A program made the position numbers and the translations under genes. A stretch of DNA of 13,546 nucleotides from assembly GCA_002687795.1 (NCBI GenBank), contig NZBG01000015.1:1-13546 (forward strand), given 5' to 3'. The stretch comes from Candidatus Woesearchaeota archaeon (GTDB lineage: Archaea; Nanobdellota; Nanobdellia; Woesearchaeales; GCA-2687795). Position 1 is the first letter of the stretch; the number at the start of each line of letters is the position of its first letter. Below are positions 13,511 to 13,546 of this stretch, piece after piece. The notes beneath the pieces are model-generated. The model saw only the letters and a list, made by a program, of their open reading frames with translations, ran no database searches and had not been told where the DNA came from.

Positions 13511-13538
13511 CCTCCGTAAGTTTTTTCTATCATTTTTG

Positions 13539-13546
13539 ATTATAAA
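13539..13546 (-). promoter_or_regulatory. TATA box of the pilin-like gene
   Basis: On the minus strand TTTATAAT at the window edge predicts a transcription start near 13517-13521 and thus a 5' leader of about 65 nt, unusual in a region where most genes look leaderless. Confidence 0.5.

Overview
The window looks like an AT-rich archaeal chromosome segment, most likely from a DPANN-type lineage (Woesearchaeota/Pacearchaeota-like). The evidence is a Rad50 with a zinc hook, a DUF99/UPF0215 protein, TATA boxes (TTTAAATA/TTTATAAA) about 25-30 nt upstream of start codons (leaderless transcripts), ATGA gene overlaps, and large N-X-S/T-rich surface proteins. The lineage is inferred from protein style, not from a marker gene.

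Layout. (1) 1-1788, minus: a 64-aa ribbon-helix-helix-like protein, coupled by an ATGA overlap to a very large secreted stalk/fibre-like protein that runs off the left edge. (2) 1789-2583, plus: an AT-rich control region with a TATA box and a perfect 8-bp inverted repeat touching the start codon, then a winged-helix-like antitoxin and a RelE/ParE-type toxin overlapping by ATGA. (3) 2663-8377, minus: a three-gene operon of a 53-aa AbrB/SpoVT-like protein, a 1080-aa membrane protein with a ~750-residue charged helical cytoplasmic rod, and a 774-aa secreted, C-terminally anchored surface protein. The last two share a homologous two-domain membrane-proximal ectodomain. (4) 8378-8665: no protein gene, but a TATA box followed by a compact set of nested complementary stems, a likely four-way-junction RNA. 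(5) 8666-11729, plus: a DUF99 protein (Endonuclease V-related) and Rad50. (6) 11775-13546, minus: a TPR protein with two C-terminal membrane helices, a 27-aa Arg/Ser/Pro-rich microprotein encoded by 15-bp tandem repeats, and a pilin-like secreted protein with a structured 5' leader.

How it fits together. The window is dominated by cell-envelope functions. Two surface-protein operons are each headed by a very small DNA-binding-type gene translationally linked to the first surface gene. The 1080/774 pair suggests a paired receptor/scaffold: same outside module, one partner with large adhesive domains, the other with a long rigid rod inside the cell. Rad50/DUF99 form a separate DNA repair block, and the toxin-antitoxin pair sits as a plus-strand islet between the two surface operons. 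The most novel-looking items are the paired membrane proteins with the helical rod and the structured RNA at 8499-8594.
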